Source of the DNA: Brevibacterium sp. JSBI002
Lineage (GTDB): Bacteria; Actinomycetota; Actinomycetes; Actinomycetales; Brevibacteriaceae
DNA: 64,000 nt
Reading direction: 5' to 3'
Assembly: GCF_026013965.1 (NCBI RefSeq)
Contig: NZ_CP110341.1
Location: forward strand, 3,658,001 to 3,722,000
Shown: in pieces, positions 35,204 to 44,468 of the stretch
How the letters are laid out: every line of letters starts with the position of its first letter
Position numbering within the stretch: position 1 is the stretch's first letter
Program-made: the position numbers and the translations under genes
The notes under the pieces: model-generated
Databases searched by the model: none
What the model saw: the letters and a program-made list of their open reading frames with translations, nothing else
Told to the model about the DNA's origin: nothing

Positions 35204-35830
35204 ATGACCGAACCCGACCGCCCGACCCCGACGACCGTTGTCTTCGACCTCGGCAATGTGCTCATCGGCTGGGACCAGACAGGGCCTCTGGCCGATCGCA
35301 TGAGCGCCGATGAATGGCATTCCTTCGCCGAGGCGGCCGACTTCCCCACGCTCAATACTGCAGCTGACTCCGGCGTTCCGATCAACGATATCGTCGCCCG
35401 AGCCGACGAGGCGGACCCCCGCCACGGGGAGATCGTCGCCGGCTACTACGAGAACTTCGACAAGTCCCTGACCGGTCCGATCGACGGCATGGCCGAGATC
35501 GTCGCAGAACTCAAGGCCGCCGACGTCCGCCTGCTCGGGCTGTCGAACTGGTCGGCTGAGACCATCCACCATGCCCCCGTCGTCGCCCCGGCGATCAGCG
35601 AACTCGAAGACATCGTCGTCTCCGGTCGAGTCGGGCTAGTCAAACCCGATCCGGCGATCTTCGAACTGACCCGGGACCGATTCGACCTCGACCCGGCCCG
35701 GACGGTCTTCGTCGATGATCTGCCCGCCAACGTGGAGGCAGCTGAACGACTCGGCTTCATCGGCCACGTGTTCTCAGGAGCCGCCTCACTGCGCGAGGAA
35801 CTGTCCGAACGAGGTCTGCTCGCTCAATAG
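35204..35830 (+). CDS. HAD-superfamily hydrolase
   Basis: 208 residues. HAD motif I VVFDLGNVLIGWD (nucleophile Asp), motif II LLGLSNWS, the lysine motif VGLVKPDPAIFEL and motif IV VFVDDLPANVEAAE are all present. The small alpha cap places it with YihX/epoxide-hydrolase-like or phosphoglycolate phosphatase-like HADs. Acts on a phosphate ester or related small molecule in the cytoplasm. GGTGG precedes the ATG. Monocistronic. Confidence 0.88.
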   Translation: MTEPDRPTPTTVVFDLGNVLIGWDQTGPLADRMSADEWHSFAEAADFPTLNTAADSGVPINDIVARADEADPRHGEIVAGYYENFDKSLTGPIDGMAEIVAELKAADVRLLGLSNWSAETIHHAPVVAPAISELEDIVVSGRVGLVKPDPAIFELTRDRFDLDPARTVFVDDLPANVEAAERLGFIGHVFSGAASLREELSERGLLAQ

Positions 35831-35890
35831 GGTGCTCACCTCGCGCCGCCCGACCAACACCCCTGAACGAGTTCCTCGCCCGCTGATGCT

Positions 35891-36230
35891 GTGAGAAATG
35901 TCCGCGTCGTCACCGTCGGTGCGTCGAACGCTGGGCCGAAGTCGAATATCACCCCTGATCGCGCCGAGCTGCTGCTCAACGTCCGCACCTACGACACTGC
36001 GGTGCGCAAGAGAGTCATCGCGTCGATCGAGCGGATCGTCCGCGGCTAATGCGAGGCCGCCGGGACGCCGAGGGAACCGACTCGAGTACTTCGACCAGTT
36101 CCCGCTGACGGACAACAGCGCAGCGGTCAATGACACCATCACCGAGGCTCTCACCGAGTTCTTCGGCACCGAGGCGGTCCAGGAGGCGGTCCAGGAGGCG
36201 ACACCTGCGACCGCGTCGGACCGCGGTCTC
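35891..36230 (+). pseudogene. Remnant of an M20 amidohydrolase (hippurate hydrolase/aminoacylase type)
   Basis: One frame reads RVVTVGASNAGPKSNITPDR, then AELLLNVRTYDTAVRKRVI, then a TAA at 36047. It resumes as CEAAGTPREP in the same frame and continues after a frame change as RLEYFDQFPLTDNSAAVND and TITEALTEFFG. These pieces align in order with the dimerisation region and C-terminal part of M20 amidohydrolases. The N-terminal half, most of the catalytic domain and the C-terminus are missing. A short duplication (GAGGCGGTCCAG twice) lies near the end. A decayed gene. Confidence 0.7.
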
Positions 36231-36232
36231 TC

Positions 36233-36694
36233 CTACGAGAGCTTCCCGTGTGGTTCGGGCATTCGGTCTCGGTCATAGGTGATCGTCGTGTACCCGTGGG
36301 GAATCGGAGTGCCGTCCTCGTCGACACCGACGAATACGATCTTGTCGATGCTGAGGATGGATCTGCGAGTGATCATATTGCGCACCCGGGCCCTCATCGT
36401 CAGTGAGGTGCGTCCGAAATGCGTGGCGAGGAGCCCCATCTCGATAAGATCGCCCTCCCTCGCCGAAGCCTGGAAGTCGATCTCGGAGATCAGCTTCGTC
36501 ACAACTCGATGGTTGCCGAGCTGGATGATCGCGTAGATCGCGGCCTCCTCGTCGATCCACCTCAGTAGGCTGCCGCCGAAAAGGGAGCCGTTGGCGTTGA
36601 GGTCCTCAGGTCGCACCCATTTGCGGGTATAGAAGTTCATCCCCTCCACATCGTGGCGGGCGGAGCTCTCTGTGGGCTGTGCCGTCGCTGTCAT
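36233..36694 (-). CDS. Acyl-CoA thioesterase (hotdog fold)
   Basis: 153 residues. RPEDLNANGSLFGGSLLRWIDE is the YciA/BFIT-type hotdog motif carrying the catalytic Asn/Asp region, followed by SEIDFQASAREGDLIEM and a C-terminal GYTTITYDRD. Hydrolyses acyl-CoA esters. The start follows TACTCT by 6 bases (leaderless type). Its 3' end abuts the decayed amidohydrolase on the other strand. Confidence 0.88.
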   Translation of the reverse strand: MTATAQPTESSARHDVEGMNFYTRKWVRPEDLNANGSLFGGSLLRWIDEEAAIYAIIQLGNHRVVTKLISEIDFQASAREGDLIEMGLLATHFGRTSLTMRARVRNMITRRSILSIDKIVFVGVDEDGTPIPHGYTTITYDRDRMPEPHGKLS

Positions 36695-36700
36695 GCGATC

Positions 36701-36706
36701 AGAGTA
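36701..36706 (-). promoter_or_regulatory. -10 hexamer TACTCT, leaderless-type start
   Basis: On the minus strand TACTCT ends 6 bases before the ATG at 36694. Confidence 0.55.
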
Positions 36707-36739
36707 GCGAGGAGTTGTTTCGCCCTCGTTTCGTCCGTG

Positions 36740-37240
36740 TCACCGCTTTTCGACGTCATCCTTCATGGCGGTGAGGGTTTGCCGGATGTTCAATCGCTGG
36801 AAGTCCGCGAAGCTCCGGCCCCGTGTGACGATGTGGTCGAAGACCCAGGCCAGCCAGTCGGGCCAAGCGCGGCGATCGTCCGTCCACGACTCTGTCACTC
36901 GAGTTGCCTCGCCGAGGTCTTCGAACTCGTATGTCCAGCTCGCGTTCGGTCCTTCGATGCTGGGAGCTCGGGGCCCGATCCGGCGCACGGTGAAGGCGAA
37001 CCGTTTGCCGGGCACAGATTCGGTGACGACGCATTCGGTCACCCACGTCGCCGGCCCGCGACGGTTCGTGCCTTCGAAGACATCGCCTGTCTGCAGCGGA
37101 CCTGCAGTCGCGCGCGTGCTGGCTCCGGTGTTCTCCGGGCTCCATCGGGCCATCTGGGTCGGATCGGCGATCTGCTCCCAGAGCCCGGCGGCGTCGGCTT
37201 TGATCACCATACTGTCGCTGACCTGCATCGTTCGCGTCAT
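36740..37240 (-). CDS. SRPBCC-family protein (polyketide cyclase/START-like fold)
   Basis: 166 residues from ATG at 37240 (GAAGGGA upstream). VSDSMVIKADAAGLWEQIAD, MARWSPENTG, TGDVFEGTNRRG and WTYEFEDLGEATRVTESW follow the Polyketide_cyc2/SRPBCC pattern, a hydrophobic-pocket fold that binds lipids or other small molecules. No catalytic role can be assigned. Single gene. Confidence 0.8.
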   Translation of the reverse strand: MTRTMQVSDSMVIKADAAGLWEQIADPTQMARWSPENTGASTRATAGPLQTGDVFEGTNRRGPATWVTECVVTESVPGKRFAFTVRRIGPRAPSIEGPNASWTYEFEDLGEATRVTESWTDDRRAWPDWLAWVFDHIVTRGRSFADFQRLNIRQTLTAMKDDVEKR

Positions 37241-37329
37241 CGTCGTCCCTTCTCGATGTGGTAATGCACGCACCTGAAACCGGCCGTGCACATGGCCCCA
37301 TTCAAACACGGGTCCTGAATTAGCCTGGG

Positions 37330-37706
37330 CACATAGCCGACTCTGCGACGAACGACGAGATCATCGCCTTCCGCCTCCGAGCTCATCACCTCGGTGAGCG
37401 ACTCAGCCACAACTCACTTCTTGACGCCGCGGAAGCCTGCGGCATCCAGAACAGCCCACCGGGATCCGCTCTGACCGCACTCCATGCGCGGGGCGCCGAC
37501 CTCATCCGACGACAGCGAAGGCGACCGGACCAGATCCGAACTGCTGCGCCGTTGACTGCACTGCTATCAACCGTCGACTGAGCATGACGATCGCAACCTT
37601 CGGCACCGTCTCGACGTCGGTGAAGAGCGCAGTGACCGCTGAGGCAGAGGCGATCGGCGCACTGCGCGAGTCAGACGCCGTCGACATCGAATTCGCGTCA
37701 GTCTGA
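37330..37706 (+). pseudogene. Remnant of a winged-helix DNA-binding domain protein (HTH_42/COG3214 type)
   Basis: Fragment 1 (to a TGA at 37579) reads RLRAHHLGERLSHNSLLDAA then ACGIQNSPPGSALTALHARG, the N-terminus of winged-helix proteins of the HTH_42 group, but with no start codon in frame. Fragment 2 (37584-37706, other frame) reads MTIATFGTVSTSVKSAV then EAEAIGALRESDAVDIEFA, the C-terminus of the same family. The middle, some 250 residues or more, is deleted. A decayed gene filling the gap between SRPBCC and hemD. Confidence 0.65.
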
Positions 37707-37708
37707 GA

Positions 37709-38545
37709 TCATTCGGCGAGTTCGCTGATCAGCACGCGAGCAAGGGCTCCGAGTCGGAATCGCTCGGGAATCACGGTTCTGATGCCCTGTTCATGCAGCG
37801 GTGCTGCGGTGACGTCGCCGACTGCTGCCGCCACCACCGATTCGTTGAACGCCTCGATCACGGCCGACAGCAGTCCCTGCTCCTCGGCCGCGGTGAGAAA
37901 TGCTGCCGTCCCGGGTGCTGAGGTGAAGGCCACGGCATCGCACCTGCGCTCCGCGACGAGTCGGACCGCGTCGATCACGGCGGCCGGATCGGGCGCCGGA
38001 CCCCAGCGGTAGATGACGAGGGAGCGGACATCGGCGCCAGCTGCGGCGAAGGCCTCATCAAGTCCGTCGGCGCCGGCACCGTGATGCTGTACGGCGATGC
38101 GCTGACCGTCCACGCCTTCGCCGAGGAGGACCTGCTGGATCTCTGCGCTCGTCTCGGATTCGGCGACCCAGTGAGCCCTCAGTCCGGCCGCTTGAATCGC
38201 TCCGCGTGCCTTGGGACCGCGGGCGTGTATCCGTGCTCCGGCGAGCATCGAGTGCCATTCTTCACGAAGACCCGCGGCTTCAGCCGCGTCGCCCCAACCG
38301 GTGAATCCGACGCCGGTCGTGACCACGACGATGTCCGGCCTGTCCTCGATGAGATCGCGGGTGCGCGCCACGAGTTCGGGGTCGTCGATATGCGGGATGA
38401 CGGACAGGGTCGGGGCGTGCACGATCTTGGCGCCGTGACGCTCGAGGGCAGAGGCGAGCTGCTCTGCGCGCCGCTGAGCTGTGAGCACGATGCGACGTCC
38501 GGCCAGCTCGTCGCCGATGTCAGTTTGGGGCTGGTTCATGCTCAT
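37709..38545 (-). CDS. hemD: Uroporphyrinogen-III synthase (HemD family)
   Basis: 278 residues. A two-lobed fold: GRRIVLTAQRRAEQLASALE at the start, VVVTTGVGFTGW, HARGPKARGAI, RIAVQHHG, SLVIYRW and CDAVAFTSAPGTAAFL are the usual landmarks. Closes hydroxymethylbilane to uroporphyrinogen III for haem and sirohaem. The start overlaps the LysR-type regulator stop by 4 bases (ATGA). In many actinobacteria this shorter HemD lies in nitrate/nitrite genes rather than the main hem cluster; neither is in the window. Confidence 0.85.
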   Translation of the reverse strand: MSMNQPQTDIGDELAGRRIVLTAQRRAEQLASALERHGAKIVHAPTLSVIPHIDDPELVARTRDLIEDRPDIVVVTTGVGFTGWGDAAEAAGLREEWHSMLAGARIHARGPKARGAIQAAGLRAHWVAESETSAEIQQVLLGEGVDGQRIAVQHHGAGADGLDEAFAAAGADVRSLVIYRWGPAPDPAAVIDAVRLVAERRCDAVAFTSAPGTAAFLTAAEEQGLLSAVIEAFNESVVAAAVGDVTAAPLHEQGIRTVIPERFRLGALARVLISELAE

Positions 38546-39477
38546 ATCCTGGTCGGGCCGACTCGCCGGGGCAACTTCCGGCCTTCGAGAGCAGCCTGGT
38601 GGGCGAGCATCTCATCCTTGAGCCCCTGGACGACGGCGGCGATCGCCGGTCGCCGCATCGAATCGGGTCTGAGCACCATCCAGTAGGGCAGTCGCTCGGC
38701 CACCGAATCGGGGAAGAGTCGCACGAGGTCGGGGTGACGGTCGGCCATAAAACACGGGAGGAAACCGATTCCGGCACCCGCACGCGTCGCTTCGACGTGA
38801 ACGAAGACGTTCGTCGAGGTCAGTGCATCCTTCATCTCGGGAAACAGCCGCCTCGGCGCATCGAGGTCGTCGACCTGGAGCATGGAATCGACGAAATAGA
38901 CGAGCCGGTGGTCGCTGACTTCCTCCACCGAGGCGGGGGTGCCGTTGACCGCCAGATATTCGGCAGAGGCGTAGAGGCCGAGTTCGTAGTCACCGAGCCT
39001 CATGGCCTCCGCCCGGTGGACTCGTGGTTCGCCGACGACGACCTCGATGTCGAGACCGGACCGCTGCTGCAGGGCCTGTCTGGTGACGGTGACGATCTCG
39101 ACACTCAGCCCGGGATGCCGACGTCGCAGCTTCGCGACCGCCGGGGAGGCGACATAGGCGCTGAACCCATCCGTCGCGGTCATCCGCACTACTCCGGACA
39201 CCGTCTCCGGGCCCTGGCCGGGACTCTCGAGTTCGGCGACCGCAGTCTCCATCTGCTCGGCCACCGCGACGGCTCGCTCTCCGAGTTCAGTCAGTTCCCA
39301 TCCATCATCCGAGCGAGCCACCACGCGTCCGCCCAAGGACTTCTCCAAGGCGGCGATGCGGCGGGAGACCGTCGAGTGGGTGAGCCCGAGGTTGTGTGCC
39401 GCCGTCGTGAATTTGGCGGTGCGGGAGACGGCCAGCAGCACGAGCAGATCGTTGGGAGTGGTGTCCATGCCTGCCAT
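38542..39477 (-). CDS. LysR-type transcriptional regulator
   Basis: 311 residues (start at 39477, or 39468 three codons later). N-terminal winged helix-turn-helix: FTTAAHNLGLTHSTVSRRIA and ALEKSLGGRVVARSDDGWEL. The effector domain follows. Overlaps hemD by 4 bases, so it is co-expressed with it and may respond to a nitrogen or tetrapyrrole-related signal (inference). No separate target gene is divergent from it. Confidence 0.88.
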   Translation of the reverse strand: MAGMDTTPNDLLVLLAVSRTAKFTTAAHNLGLTHSTVSRRIAALEKSLGGRVVARSDDGWELTELGERAVAVAEQMETAVAELESPGQGPETVSGVVRMTATDGFSAYVASPAVAKLRRRHPGLSVEIVTVTRQALQQRSGLDIEVVVGEPRVHRAEAMRLGDYELGLYASAEYLAVNGTPASVEEVSDHRLVYFVDSMLQVDDLDAPRRLFPEMKDALTSTNVFVHVEATRAGAGIGFLPCFMADRHPDLVRLFPDSVAERLPYWMVLRPDSMRRPAIAAVVQGLKDEMLAHQAALEGRKLPRRVGPTRI

Positions 39478-39507
39478 AGTGGCACACCGGCAGCAAGCGC
39501 GGCCTCG

Positions 39508-40182
39508 TCAGCGCACGTGGTCCTGCGACGACGAACGCGTCCATCGCAGCAGGACGACGATGAGGCAGATGAGAAATACGATCCCCGAGGTGATTAAACC
39601 GGTGACGAGGACACCGATGTCGGCAGGTATGTCGACGTCTTCGGCCGGTTCGGTCGGCGCATTCCCGTCCGGGTCGATGAGGACGGAGATCGTGTCGCCT
39701 TCGTCGAAGTCGTCGAATCCGTCCGTACCGCGGTAGACCATCGGTTCGGCGACCGGACTGCCGTCAGTGCGTTCGAGAGAGTAGGTGTGCGTGTAGACCT
39801 TCCGAGCGTGCCTGCCGTTCGAATTGTGTTGGGTCGTCACGTCGACCTCGTGGTCGACAACGACCACTTCGGTGAGCTCGCCCGCGTCGGACAATGCCAC
39901 ATCCTCGGCGAGCATCACCGTGCCGATGAGCGCAATGGCGACGAACGGACCGGTGTACCAATACGCCCAACGAGTGCCCATGATCGCCCGCATGGTCAAC
40001 GTGATGCCGAGGAAGAAGACGCACCCGAGGATGATGGTCACCAGCAGCACGGACGGGAACAGGTATCCAACAGTGAAGACCAGGCCGATGCCGATGAGGA
40101 AGACGACACCGGTGATGACGATGCTCAGCGGGTTCCGGCTGCCCTGGTTCCAGCGGCTGAGGCGCGCACTGCCGCTCGTCAC
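39508..40182 (-). CDS. DUF3592-type membrane protein
   Basis: 224 residues from a GTG at 40182 overlapping the end of dnaB by 4 bases. Helices at about 19-45, 50-62, 72-90 and near the C-terminus (PADIGVLVTGLITSGIVFLI) flank an extracellular beta-rich DUF3592 region (YTHTYSLERTDGSPV, GDTISVLIDPDG). Family function unknown. Translational coupling to dnaB is likely only positional. Confidence 0.7.
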   Translation of the reverse strand: MTSGSARLSRWNQGSRNPLSIVITGVVFLIGIGLVFTVGYLFPSVLLVTIILGCVFFLGITLTMRAIMGTRWAYWYTGPFVAIALIGTVMLAEDVALSDAGELTEVVVVDHEVDVTTQHNSNGRHARKVYTHTYSLERTDGSPVAEPMVYRGTDGFDDFDEGDTISVLIDPDGNAPTEPAEDVDIPADIGVLVTGLITSGIVFLICLIVVLLRWTRSSSQDHVR

Positions 40183-41516
40183 TGCGGCATGTTGACGAAT
40201 CGGGACTTCGCGCCCTGGAACGCCACGGGGATGTCCATCGTGGGACCGGCACGGTGCTTGGCGACGATGATGTCGGCCTCACCGGCGCGTTCGTGTTCCT
40301 TGTCGTACATGTCCTCACGGTGGATGAGGAGGACCATATCCGCGTCCTGCTCGATCGACCCGGACTCACGCAGATCGGAGATCATCGGCCGCTTGTCCGT
40401 GCGCTGCTCGCTGCCGCGGTTGAGCTGAGACAGTGCGATGACCGGCACCTCGAGCTCCTTGGCCAGCAGCTTGAGCGAACGGGAGAACTCCGAGACCTCC
40501 TGCTGCCTGGATTCGACGCGTTTGCCCGAGGACATCAGCTGCAGGTAGTCGACGCAGACCATCTGCAGATTGTGCTGCTGTTTGAGCCGTCGGCACTTCG
40601 CGCGGATCTCGGTCAGCGCCATGTTCGGCGAATCGTCGACGAACAGCGGCGCATTGTTGATCCGGGCCTCGGTCGCGGCCAGGGTCGTCCAGTCGTGGGG
40701 ACTGAGTTCGCCGCGACGCAGGTTCTGCAGCGGAATCTCGGATTCTGCCGAGAGCAGACGCATGACGAGTTCGTTCTTGCCCATCTCGAGCGAGAAGAAC
40801 ACAGCGGCAGCATCGTTGTGGATCGCGGCCGAGCGGATGAAGTCGAGCGCCAGTGTCGACTTGCCGACACCGGGACGGGCGGCGATGACGATCATCGTGC
40901 CCGGGTGCAGACCGTTGGTGAGGTTGTCGAACTCGGTGAAGCCGGTGGGCACACCGGCGGTCTGCCCATCGGTGTTGCCGTTGCGTTCGATCTCCTGGGC
41001 CACCTCGCCGAGGATGTCGGAGAGGATGACATAATCCTCGGTCGTATGGCGTTCGGTGACCTTGTAGATCTCCGCCTGAGCGGAGTTCACGACGTCATCG
41101 GTATCGCCTTCGGCGTCGTAGCCCATCTGCACGATGCGGGTGCCGGCCTCGACGAGGCGGCGCAGCACGGCCTGTTCGCTGACGATCGCGGCATAGTAGC
41201 CGGCGTTGGCGGCTGTCGGGACGGAGGAGATGAGGGTGTGCAGGTAGGCGGCACCGCCGACGCGGGCGAGGTCACCGGTCTTCGTCAGGTAGTTCGCCAC
41301 CGTCACCGAATCCGCGGGCTCACCGCGGGAGTAGAGGTCGAGGACCGCCTCGTAGATGGTTTCGTGAGCGGGCTTGTAGAAGTCGTCGCCCTTCATCGTC
41401 TCGACGCAGTCGGCGATGGCGTCCTTCGACAGAAGCATCGCACCGAGCACGCTCTGCTCGGCCTCGACGTCCTGCGGAGGGGTCCTCAGACCGTCATAGC
41501 CCTGGTCGTTGCTCAC
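40179..41516 (-). CDS. dnaB: Replicative DNA helicase DnaB
   Basis: 445 residues from a GTG (GGAAGAGGA upstream). N-terminal primase-binding domain (PPQDVEAEQSVLGAMLLSK) and RecA-like ATPase with Walker A ARPGVGKSTLALDF, VFFSLEMGKNELVMRLL and VDYLQLMSS (Walker B), ending with QDADMVLLIHRE. Unwinds DNA at the fork as a hexamer. No intein, although inteins are common in actinobacterial DnaB. In this group dnaB often follows rplI; here it lies 13 kb from the rpsF-ssb-rpsR-rplI group. Confidence 0.97.
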   Translation of the reverse strand: MSNDQGYDGLRTPPQDVEAEQSVLGAMLLSKDAIADCVETMKGDDFYKPAHETIYEAVLDLYSRGEPADSVTVANYLTKTGDLARVGGAAYLHTLISSVPTAANAGYYAAIVSEQAVLRRLVEAGTRIVQMGYDAEGDTDDVVNSAQAEIYKVTERHTTEDYVILSDILGEVAQEIERNGNTDGQTAGVPTGFTEFDNLTNGLHPGTMIVIAARPGVGKSTLALDFIRSAAIHNDAAAVFFSLEMGKNELVMRLLSAESEIPLQNLRRGELSPHDWTTLAATEARINNAPLFVDDSPNMALTEIRAKCRRLKQQHNLQMVCVDYLQLMSSGKRVESRQQEVSEFSRSLKLLAKELEVPVIALSQLNRGSEQRTDKRPMISDLRESGSIEQDADMVLLIHREDMYDKEHERAGEADIIVAKHRAGPTMDIPVAFQGAKSRFVNMPQ

Positions 41517-41655
41517 TCGTTTTCCTCTTCCTCACAGCCTCGGATCGCCCACCCTCATGTGGTGCGCTCCAACTGTACCCGGAGACCCATCGACGGTCCC
41601 ATCGACCCGACACCCGCCATCGTAGGATGCGGCACTGACACAGGGGCCCGCCGAC

Positions 41656-43038
41656 TCAGTCCCGAGCCCGCCCGGCCGTGGCCACCGAGCGCAGGATCGG
41701 CTTCGTCAGCTGCAGTCCGCCGCGGATGATTCCGATGCCGATGACCACGGTGAGCAGGATCGTGAGGAACGTGACCGGTTTGAACACGAGCGCGGCTCCT
41801 GCCAGAGGCAGGACGAGCAGCAGGCCGAACCCTCCGGCCAGCAGGGACACCCAGATCGCCGGGGCCATGACGGCCCGCACCAGCGCTCGATGCAGCAGCC
41901 GGGGGTCGGCGCCGGCGGCATAGAGGTCGGAGAAGGTGTCGGCTCGGTCATAGATGTCGGCGACCTGGTTGATCACTGCGGAGACGGCGATGAGCACGAT
42001 CGCGATGCCCATGACGAGCAGCACCCCGGTGAACAGGTCATGGAAGAGATTGATCTCGGAGGTGCTCACCGACTGCGGATCGCCGCCTGCGGCATCGAGA
42101 CCGAGCTGCATGAGCGCCACCCCCGATCCGCAGACGGCCGCAGTGAATGATGCCATCGCCAGTCCGGATACGCGTCGCCAGAACCGTTTGGGTTCGTCGG
42201 AGACCAAGCGGGCTGCGATGAGGCGCTCCGGGGTGGCGGCCCGCCGGCCGGACAGGTGAGCGAACCAGCGCACGAGGAGTCCGCCGATGAGGTCGACGAC
42301 GACGAGCCCGAGGGCGAAGAATCCGACCATCGCGGCCAGGATGACCCCCATGCCCAGCCCACCGGCTTGCGTGAGCGCATACACGACCGGCAGCAGGCAG
42401 ATCATGAGCACCGTGACGATGACCTTGGCCACGGGGAACTTCCGCTCCAGGCTCTTCGTCCGCACCCCCAGCGGGGAGACCGCGACCTTGCGCAGACCCA
42501 GCAGCGCCGACCCCGCGCAGACCAGAACGAGGAAGACGACCACGACGAGGATGAGCCAAGCGGGCATGAGCATGTTCTGATACCCGATCGGCTCACCCAT
42601 GAAGTGGATGAAGCTGACCGGCAGCGCCAACCCGAGGTACCCGAGGACTCCGAGGATGATGCCGACCAGTGCCGGAACCAGCGGTTCGGCCACGGCGAGC
42701 GCGGTGATCTGGGAGTGTCGGGCACCGAGCAGCGACATCGTCGAGAGTCGTTCGTCCTGCCGGCGTGCCGACAGCGTCGCTGACGCTGACGCCAGGGTGG
42801 AGGCGGGGATGACCAGCAGAGCCGTGGCCAGTGCAGCCAGGGTCTTGTACATGATGTCGAAACCCTCGTCCGCGGGATCGGAGCTCGGTGGGATCTGGAA
42901 GAACATCCAGGCCCCGGCCGCCACGGTGAGGAACAGCGTGGCACACGCGAAGAACGCGGCGGTCACGAGCACGGAACTCGCCGAGGTCAGCGATCTTCGT
43001 CCGAGAACGAGGGGAACGGCTGTCAACGACGTGGACAT
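41656..43038 (-). CDS. FtsX-like ABC transporter permease
   Basis: 460 residues from ATG at 43038 (GAGGAGA upstream; the open frame extends upstream but over the neighbouring gene). FtsX/MacB-type permease with eight or more hydrophobic segments and LSARRQDERLSTMSLLGA after the first helices. Homologous to the next gene (43050-44468), with the same LSARRQDERLST motif, so the pair arose by duplication. Works with the ATPase at 44468-45223 as an exporter, possibly of a lipid, lantibiotic or peptide. Confidence 0.82.
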   Translation of the reverse strand: MSTSLTAVPLVLGRRSLTSASSVLVTAAFFACATLFLTVAAGAWMFFQIPPSSDPADEGFDIMYKTLAALATALLVIPASTLASASATLSARRQDERLSTMSLLGARHSQITALAVAEPLVPALVGIILGVLGYLGLALPVSFIHFMGEPIGYQNMLMPAWLILVVVVFLVLVCAGSALLGLRKVAVSPLGVRTKSLERKFPVAKVIVTVLMICLLPVVYALTQAGGLGMGVILAAMVGFFALGLVVVDLIGGLLVRWFAHLSGRRAATPERLIAARLVSDEPKRFWRRVSGLAMASFTAAVCGSGVALMQLGLDAAGGDPQSVSTSEINLFHDLFTGVLLVMGIAIVLIAVSAVINQVADIYDRADTFSDLYAAGADPRLLHRALVRAVMAPAIWVSLLAGGFGLLLVLPLAGAALVFKPVTFLTILLTVVIGIGIIRGGLQLTKPILRSVATAGRARD

Positions 43039-43049
43039 CGGGTCTCCTC

Positions 43050-44468
43050 TCAGGCCATGGTCGCTTCGGCGGTGGCCCGGTTCTCGGGGGCCGCCTCGGC
43101 GAGGGTGCGGTTGTCGGGGTCGATCTCGGTGACCCGGCGGACGAGCGGGCGGGTGACCTGCAGTCCCAGCCACACCATCGCAACCCCGGCCACGAGGACG
43201 GCGGCGACGGTTCCGATGGTGAACGGATCGCCGAGGTCGCTCACCGAAGCCATCAGCCAGGCGAGGATTCCGCCGAGGAACAGGGAGACGACGGTGACCA
43301 CCAGGATCGGCGACATCACGGCGTTGACGGTCACCCGGTGCATCATCTGCTGGGTCATTCCGGCGGCGTGGAGTTCACGGTAGGTCGTGGCCCGGTCGAG
43401 GATGTCAGCGGCCTGGTTGATCGTGGCCGAGACGATGACGAGGACGAAGGCGATGACCAGGGTGAGGATGAGCCCCGTGAAGATATCGTCGCCGAGGTGG
43501 ACGTACGGTCCCATGACCGCGCGGTCCTCGGCGGAGAAGTCCTCCTGACCGCTGCGCATCATGGCCGTTCCCGCCCCGCCGACGACGGCAATGAACGTGA
43601 TCATCGCCAGCCCGGCGACCCGGCGCCAGTACTGTCCGGGAGCGTCGGCGATCATCCCGGCCGCCATCACCGAGGCGGGACCGCGGGCGATTCTCCCGGC
43701 GATGCCGGCGTGGACGCGGATGCACAGGACGCCGATGACGCTGATGAGTAGGAGGGTGATGCCGATTGTGGCGATGCTGTACATGATCGTCACCGCCATC
43801 GGCAGTTCCATCTGGGTGGAGATATAGGTCGCGATGGCCACGACGAGGATGAGCAGGATGGCCGTGATGACGCGGGCCAGGGGGAATCTCCGGGGCAGCG
43901 ACCGGGTGCGCACGCCCAGCGGGGAGATCGTGATCTTGCGCAGGCCGATGAGCGAGGCGATCAGACAGACGGCCAGGAGGCCGGCGACGACCGCGGCGAG
44001 CAGCCAGACCGGCATGAGCAGTGCCTGGTAGCCCAGGGGTTCGCCGACGAACGTGATGAAGCTCAGCGGCCAGGCGACCAGCAGGTAGCCGCCGATTCCG
44101 GCGAGGATGCCCAGCGAGGCGGGGATGAAGGGTTCGGCGACGGCGATGAGGCGGATCGTGCTGCGTTGTGCCCCGAGCAGGGACAGGGTCGAGAGTCGTT
44201 CGTCCTGTCGGCGGGCGCTCAATTTCGCCGAAGCGACCCCGAGGCTGGTCGCGGGCACGACGAGGAAGACCGTGGCGAGGACGGCGAGGAGCTGGTAGAG
44301 CTCGGCCACCTCGGCGTATCCGGAGACCTCGGGACGATCGGTGAACGCCCAGGCGCCGGCTGCCACGGTGAGGAAGATCGTCGAGCAGGAGAAGAAGGCG
44401 ATCCCGACGAGGCGCGACGTCGTCGAAGTCAGGGACTGTTTGGACAGAAGGATGGGAAGGATATTCAT
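43050..44468 (-). CDS. FtsX-like ABC transporter permease
   Basis: 472 residues from the ATG at 44468, which shares one base with the ATPase stop. Same architecture as the downstream paralogue: N-terminal helix, LSARRQDERLSTLSLLGAQ, periplasm-facing region and C-terminal helices. Together the two permeases likely form the membrane part of one exporter. Confidence 0.82.
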   Translation of the reverse strand: MNILPILLSKQSLTSTTSRLVGIAFFSCSTIFLTVAAGAWAFTDRPEVSGYAEVAELYQLLAVLATVFLVVPATSLGVASAKLSARRQDERLSTLSLLGAQRSTIRLIAVAEPFIPASLGILAGIGGYLLVAWPLSFITFVGEPLGYQALLMPVWLLAAVVAGLLAVCLIASLIGLRKITISPLGVRTRSLPRRFPLARVITAILLILVVAIATYISTQMELPMAVTIMYSIATIGITLLLISVIGVLCIRVHAGIAGRIARGPASVMAAGMIADAPGQYWRRVAGLAMITFIAVVGGAGTAMMRSGQEDFSAEDRAVMGPYVHLGDDIFTGLILTLVIAFVLVIVSATINQAADILDRATTYRELHAAGMTQQMMHRVTVNAVMSPILVVTVVSLFLGGILAWLMASVSDLGDPFTIGTVAAVLVAGVAMVWLGLQVTRPLVRRVTEIDPDNRTLAEAAPENRATAEATMA

